NCBI GenBank assembly: GCA_946803715.1
Contig: CAMPET010000126.1
Coordinates: 125,414-148,730 of the forward strand
Direction: 5' to 3'
Source: Beroe ovata
Taxonomy: Eukaryota; Ctenophora; Nuda; Beroida; Beroidae
DNA: 23,317 nt
In this document: one piece after another, positions 18,693 to 23,317 of the stretch
Layout: every line of letters begins with the position of its first letter
How positions within the stretch are numbered: position 1 is the stretch's first letter
The notes under the pieces: generated by a model
Seen by the model: the letters and a program-made list of their open reading frames with translations, nothing else
Told to the model about the DNA's origin: nothing
Database searches by the model: none
Program-made: the position numbers and the translations under genes

Positions 18693-18782
18693 CTCAGTTA
18701 GACTGTTAAATTGAACGTTAAGTTGAAACTAGAATAAATTTGAGTTCAGTAATTTGCGATTTAATGATTTAAGTTTACATAC

Positions 18783-18906
18783 CAGGGTCTCTGCGTTGAT
18801 GATTGTCAGTCGTGTTTCTGTCACGTTCAGGCAGACAGCCACCTTCAAGCCGTCAGTAGGGTGGCTGTAGAGTCCACGGAATAGCGTGCTCTTGTGATAC
18901 TTCCAT
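18783..18906 (-). CDS. Myosin FERM domain, F2-F3 junction exon
   Basis: The acceptor TTTTCAG| gives A, completing AGA (Arg) with exon 19011-19237; 41 codons follow to CTG|GTATGT (phase 0). It starts RWKYHKSTLF, the F2-F3 link (aromatic-x-x-x-x-x-LF), then the first F3 strands (LKVAVCLNV, TRLTIINAETL). This segment has no long open frame of its own and was located by phase. Confidence 0.8.
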
Positions 18907-19010
18907 CTGAAAACAGATGTGAAAATAATTGGTGATGATTGATTTAAAATTCGTACTTAAAAAGTCGTAGGAGGATGCATTTTTGAATCGCCCTCTGTTT
19001 CTATCCATAC

Positions 19011-19237
19011 CTCTCTACGGTAGTGCAGTATTTCTGGTACAATTCAGAACTGGGGACATCTCGAAACTTGTGCCATATCTCTGCGAAATCTTGCACAAGT
19101 TGATTCCTGGTGTGGGCGTCCTTACATCGGTCCCTGATGTCTGCTGGTATATACCGCTCTGCTATATCAGACACTGATTTGAGAGGTTCCGTGTTTGACT
19201 TGATTGTAGAAATGATCGGGCAGTTTCCTTCTCGGGC
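19011..19237 (-). CDS. Myosin FERM domain, F2 lobe exon
   Basis: The acceptor CCACTCAG| enters in phase 0 after exon 20435-20617; 75 codons plus AG to GAGAG|GTATGG. The helical F2 lobe: IAERYIPADIRDRC, then LVQDFAEIWHKFRDV and SSELYQKYCTTVERW. It matches the order F/Y-x-P-x-x-Y/I-R-D-x-C ... W-x-x-L/F ... Y-x-x-V-x-R-W of myosin X-type tails. An ATG at 19279 lies upstream with no intervening stop, but the acceptor and the family alignment show that those 14 codons are intron. Confidence 0.85.
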
Positions 19238-19279
19238 CTGAGTGGAGGGATTTGTTAGAGAATTTGAATCGGCTTCCAT

Positions 19280-19932
19280 TTATAGACCCTCATAATATTA
19301 TCAAACATAGATATCCTTCGATGTAGGGACACAGTATTCGATAAATGCGTACGTACGTGCATACAAGCGCGCGCGATGAAACCCTAAATTACGCGCACCG
19401 CTTCCAACGATTACATCATCGCGCGCTCCATTCAGACCATACTCAAGTTGGTACACGCAAAACGTTTGTAGAGGGCATTCGTCCCATGAGTGCTGTGCAA
19501 AACACAAAATGTGGAACAATAGTAATTGAAGACTCAGCTCCGCTATCTTATTGTGAATCCCATTGGGTACTGTGTATCAAATATACACCATTCGTGGGGC
19601 TCAGAAATCCCAGCCGAAATTTCAAAAAAATTGGAGCTCTGAAAAAACGTCATACTAAATCACATATCATCAAGTCATTTTCTCATCGAATGATATGACG
19701 TTATTCCCTTAGACATACTCTTGACAGTTTCATCGTCAATACTCTGTGTAGTTACTGACTGAGTTATGCTTCCTGGCTGAAGCCATATATCCACTCTTCA
19801 ACCAATGCGAAGCAAGTTTTGGTCACATCACACAATTCTCAGAAGCTGACGGTTACCCAATTACATATGTAACAGTTGTGTTTTTGAATCGGTACTGACA
19901 GATTGTCCAGTTTACATCAGAACAGCGGAGCC

Positions 19933-19977
<45 letters not shown>

Positions 19978-20434
19978 AAAATGACAAGAAGTGTCGAAAT
20001 GTAACGACAGTGATGTAACTGTCACATAGTGATTTTATCCTTACAACATGCAATATTGCCTAGCTATGATATCCGAATGTCTCATTGATTTATTGGATCT
20101 CCACGACGATAGCATGCTGATACGGCATTTACACTTCAATGCTATCGGTAAAGTAGCTCTGAGCTCGCAATAGGTCAATGACAATAGCTATTACACTGCT
20201 ATTGTATTGGACAATCAATAGCAGAGACCTATTATCTAATTAGCAGTATCTTAGTACAGATGTATTGTAATTGGGTATCCAATGATATGCATGCACGCAG
20301 CCAATTATTGATCGCTAGATGGAACGTAGTTTAAAAGCCCCAGATTCGTTTTGGCAAAGTATAAAAATTGAAAAGTGAAATAACTATAAAGAAAGGCAAC
20401 TCGAAGAATCAAAAAAACACGATTCTAGCCTGAC
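19280..20434 (-). other. Intron of the myosin gene
   Basis: The intron itself spans 19238-20434. It holds a pure TG microsatellite at 19935-19976, a GCGCGC patch near 19365-19425 and no other supported gene. The 117-codon plus-strand frame at 19345-19698 has no recognisable features. Confidence 0.6.
19935..19976. repeat. TG dinucleotide microsatellite
   Basis: About 21 TG units with almost no interruption, inside the myosin intron. Likely length-polymorphic. Confidence 0.95.
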
Positions 20435-20617
20435 CTGAGCCATGACAGCACCCAGACAAGTGGCTAGTTCCATCTCCATACCGTGTACCCCGTCCATTGC
20501 TTGTTCGTGTAGCTGTAGTGCTGACAGTTTGTACTCCATGGGGGGTAGGGAGGAGTCTTGGTGAGGATTACTGAGGTGCAGGTACTTCTGATATGTGAGT
20601 CCTATCACTTGGGGAAT
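20435..20617 (-). CDS. Myosin FERM domain, F1-F2 exon
   Basis: Exactly 61 codons, phase 0 at both ends: acceptor CTCCTCAG| and donor CAG|GTCAGG. It begins IPQVIGLTYQKYLHLS, a strand pattern (V-x-L-T-Y-K/Q-x-x-L) typical of the end of the F1 lobe in myosin X-like FERM domains. It then enters F2 with the helix GMEMELATCLGAVMAQ, matching the L-E-M-A-A-x-L-A-Q-type helix. The acceptor is preceded by about 200 bases of pyrimidine-rich minisatellite. Confidence 0.85.
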
Positions 20618-20620
20618 CTG

Positions 20621-20830
20621 AGGAGAAGAGAAGGGTGAGAGAGGTGAGGGAGTGAGGGAGAGGGAGTGAGGGAGAGGGAGTTGGTGAGTTAGGGAGTGAG
20701 GGGTGAGTTAGGGAGTGGGGGCATGGGAGACGGGAGTGAGGGGGTGTGGGAGAGGGGAGGATTAGGGAGTGGGGGTGAGGGAGTGAGAGGGTGGGGGCCC
20801 GGGATTGGAGCCCTATAAATCTGAGGAGAG
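20621..20830. repeat. Purine/pyrimidine minisatellite abutting a splice acceptor
   Basis: On the plus strand, imperfect repeats of GGGAGTGAG and GGGAGAG; on the coding minus strand, a CT-rich tract of about 200 bases running straight into CTCCTCAG|. It may act as an extended polypyrimidine tract. The G-rich strand has many runs of three or more G. Confidence 0.85.
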
Positions 20831-20954
20831 GGGTAGGGTGGGTGTGAGGGGAATTTCCTCAATCGTCACATCCATATATTTTAGTCAGGAGAGAATGCGA
20901 TAACGCAATAAGAAGAAATGGTTATTGAAAGTAGGTAATACGTCACTCATAACT

Positions 20955-21050
20955 CCCCATCATATTGACAGATAGTTCATTTTATTCCCCATAATATTGA
21001 CAGATAGTTCATTTTATTCCCCATAATATTGACAGATAGTTCATTTTATT
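20955..21050. repeat. 32-bp tandem repeat, three copies
   Basis: Three nearly perfect units of CCCCATAATATTGACAGATAG and following bases at 20955, 20987 and 21019 (the first has one change). They lie in the large myosin intron. Confidence 0.95.
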
Positions 21051-21788
21051 GCACATGGTATTGCGATCAGGATGGGCATCAAAGAAATTAATGACCGTCG
21101 GAACTGCCATAAGCAATAAGGGGGCTGTACGCCAGAAGGGTGATGTCATTGGTGGACCAGATAGAGTCAAGAGATCTAACTCTCGGATAAATTGCAGTAG
21201 CAATTCCTATAGGCATTGTAATAGTGAAATGAAAAGGTGTGCTATTTGTTACTCCACTTTGAACAGATTCAATAAATCTGCTGAACAGCGCTTTTTACTT
21301 TTAATAGAGTGGAATAACTAGCGTAATCCCATAATCCCACTTATCTTGAGACACTCAAGTCGAGCGTGTGTTATTGCGTGTGTATAACAAATGATAAATT
21401 GACATGTTATAAAATGCTGACATAATGCGATAATGTATCGTCATGGTGACATAATGACATCATTCACGACAAACACAAGCGGACAAGTTTGACATGTGCT
21501 TCTCGTTAAAAATTCACTGTTATAATATCAGTATATTATAATGCGCATAATAATGTGTGTGTATTAATTTCACGGCGCACAGTAATTTTGCTATGAATCT
21601 GAAGAATGTGCATAATCCAATCTCTGAATGTAGTAATCAGGTGGCTAGGGTCTCGTGGGGAGAGAGCTGTGGTAAAACCTCTCATTAAGTCCATCAGAAT
21701 TTAATTTATAATGCAGTGGCTGGGATACCTTATTATATACAGGCATTATGATTGATTTAGCCGATGGAATTATGCGATATATAAGTGC
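21051..21788. other. Intronic stretch without recognised features
   Basis: Part of the 2.46-kb intron of the myosin gene. AT-rich, and I see no exon, RNA gene or repeat. Confidence 0.5.
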
Positions 21789-22935
21789 TGTTCGACCGGG
21801 GGACACCAATGAGTAAGTGTACAGACAACATGGTGATAAACTGTATTTCGCCGTGTTCCAGGGACACCACCCACCCCAAATTACAGTTACTCATATCTAA
21901 TCCAATTATACTAACTGTTATTCGACAAAATTTTTCGACACCACCCCATTTTTCTATGTTTTGGTCGATAATGAAAAGAAATTTGGGCACAAATAGTAAC
22001 TCGATTTCATTTTTTGTGATTAAAAACATGTCAATACGCATGGTTTTGAACATTGTACCGGACGATTCTAAATAATCTAAGAATCATAATATGTGTATCT
22101 GAATAATGTCACAACTTCTTATTCATGATTTAATTTTTTTCCACGTCACAAATTACTGCTTCTTGAGGCAGAACTGCATCTCTTCCATGAACAATGAACA
22201 TGAGTACCTACCTCGAGGCATTAGAAGTTGTTTTCGGCATTATGACGATCTATAGCCGTCCTAATTAAGCTAAGTTAGTAAAAAATGGTATTTCTGGTGA
22301 CCAAATATCACAGTTTCAAAAGAATCCTCTCGTAATATGACGAGAAAGAACTTAGTGAGAGCTTATGAGAGCATTGTGGTCGAACAGCACGTATCGGATC
22401 TTCATCAAATAAGTTTAGCAAACAATACAAACCCTGTATTCGAAACTATCAACGCTGAAACGACATATTCCTTCCGTATTGTCTGATATCGAAATCTGAT
22501 ATTCACAGGCAGAATGATCCCGTTCATCATTTTATTTCCGGTTTGATACCTATCAATCTTTGCTGCTTTGTCACTTGGTACCTAAACACGACCAGTGCTT
22601 AATTGAGTTAATGATAAGACCATGTAGTAGATCAGTCTGGATCATTAAATGCCATACACACCGTAGGTATTAAGGTGCTTGTTGATGAGTGAGGACTCAT
22701 ATTCTGTGGTATTTTACGATTTTCACAAATCAATTTTGCGGTTTTTTCTACACTTACTCACAATTGGAGTAACTGTAATTTCCATACAGCTTGAGATACC
22801 ACCCTTTTTCCCACAAATTTGCTATGAGTAACTGTAACGTGAGTAACTGTATTTGAAAATTTCGATACCCACCCACCACGTGATTAACTATGCATGTTGT
22901 CTGTACACTTACTCACTGGTGCCCCCCGGTTCGAC
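21789..22935. mobile_element. Non-autonomous DNA element with terminal inverted repeats
   Basis: The left end (21789-21832) and right end (22893-22935) are inverted copies of about 44 bases sharing GAGTAAGTGTACAGACAACA, the outer CCGGGGG and CACCA. Subterminal motifs repeat inside: ACAGTTACTCA once on the left (about 21886) and its reverse complement (GAGTAACTG) three times on the right (22768-22850). GAGTAAGTGTA also recurs inverted at 22748-22760. Inverted ends plus subterminal repeats are typical of MITE-like elements. No transposase is seen; the open frames inside have no domain. The exact ends and a target duplication are not resolved. It lies in a myosin intron. Confidence 0.75.
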
Positions 22936-23076
22936 AACTATGGTGTAGGAATGCTAGATTTGGTTACAACAATAAATGCAACTAATACTTCCTACCTGCG
23001 TTTTGAATGAAAAATATGGGACACTTTTCCCCACTAAAAACTTTATAAAATCACCAGGAAATGGCTCTCATTGTAC

Positions 23077-23206
23077 CTGGCAGTTGTTGGGCTTGACGTT
23101 GGCTTCCCACTTTGCAATGACGTCACACAACTTGGCCGTGTGGTTGACAGGGACCTTGACATCTGGATTGAGGGGGTCGTCCATGAACAACGTGTATCCA
23201 CTCCAC
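23077..23206 (-). CDS. Unconventional myosin tail (MyTH4-FERM, myosin X-like), F1 lobe exon; 5' partial gene
   Basis: First exon in the window of a gene continuing off the right edge. The acceptor TTGCTAG| supplies G for the first codon; 43 codons run to CAG|GTACAA (phase 0). WSGYTLFMDDP and AKLCDVIAKWE fit the F1 (ubiquitin-like) lobe of myosin X-type FERM domains, where a G-[FY]-[AT]-LF-x-DDP and an [IL]-CD-[IV]-I-x-KWE motif occur. Six exons (23206 to 18038) together give F1, F2 and F3, nearly 300 residues, all joined in phase and ending right after F3. In myosin X the FERM domain binds cargo such as integrin tails at filopodia tips. Motor, PH and MyTH4 parts would lie right of the window. 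Other MyTH4-FERM proteins (myosin VII, XV, XXII, PLEKHH) are less likely alternatives. Confidence 0.8.
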
Positions 23207-23317
23207 CTAGCAAATTGGAGGGTCAGTGGAGACTGAGGAGTGAGTGGAGAGTGGGGAGCGAATAGAGAGTGGGGTGAGAAGTGAGTGGGGTGAGTGGAGA
23301 GAGAGGGGTGAGTGGAG
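23207..23317. repeat. Purine/pyrimidine minisatellite abutting a splice acceptor
   Basis: GAGTGGAG-type repeats on the plus strand, cut by the window end. As at 20621-20830, the coding strand is CT-rich and leads into an acceptor (TTGCTAG|). Confidence 0.8.

Noticed and set aside
19238-19279. ATG at 19279 as start of a separate gene
   Set aside because: The acceptor at 19238-19240 and the FERM F2 alignment place the exon start at 19237, so the ATG is intronic.
21757-22075. Overlapping frames of 96 to 98 codons inside the inverted-repeat element
   Set aside because: No transposase motif; both strands are open to the same degree.
1-23317. tRNA genes, CRISPR arrays, bacterial operons or viral genes
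   Set aside because: No T-loop with matching arms, no regularly spaced palindromic repeats with unique spacers, and no prokaryotic or viral gene was recognised.

Overview
The window is nuclear DNA from a multicellular animal. Coding sequence is split into short exons with GT-AG introns of about 90 to 2,500 bases, AT-rich spacers carry microsatellites, minisatellites and small DNA elements, and the two best recognised protein families (a MyTH4-FERM type myosin tail and anoctamin-like N-terminal domains) point to a metazoan. The phylum cannot be fixed from sequence alone; a non-vertebrate, possibly early-branching lineage is my guess. All genes I can support lie on the minus strand, so they are described right to left. 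Most exons were found by matching splice sites, reading phase and protein pattern, because many are too short to stand out as open frames.

Right part (23206 to 18038): six exons encode the C-terminal FERM domain of an unconventional myosin, most like the myosin X tail. The F1, F2 and F3 lobes are all present, every junction keeps frame, and the stop codon is in the window; the 5' part of the gene lies beyond the right edge. Its largest intron holds an element of about 1.15 kb with terminal inverted repeats, a 32-bp triplicated repeat and a long pyrimidine-rich minisatellite abutting the 3' splice site.

Middle (about 17.6 kb to 10.7 kb): a three-way-junction palindrome, duplicated blocks with GC-rich hairpins, a duplicated segment with X-box-like sites, and a TGTACA-rich minisatellite. 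A single-exon GNAT acetyltransferase resembling arylalkylamine (dopamine) N-acetyltransferases sits at 10714-10004.

Main result (15551 to 1371): at least five separate minus-strand modules, called A to E here in transcription order, each encode a domain resembling the cytosolic N-terminal dimerization domain of anoctamins (TMEM16). They are strongly diverged from one another, have different internal intron layouts, and all end at a phase-0 splice donor just after the domain. Three (B, C, E) begin with their own ATG behind an in-frame stop. I see no transmembrane anoctamin body between them. This looks like an array of alternative first exons or N-terminal cassettes feeding a body left of base 1, or a cluster of truncated tandem paralogues. 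The acetyltransferase lies inside this array on the same strand.

Caution on assembly: five single N bases occur (2642, 7752, 12077, 16708, 17619). Two of them sit exactly at the junction of a tandem duplication (7428-8072 and 16250-17000), so these duplications may be unmerged haplotypes rather than real.
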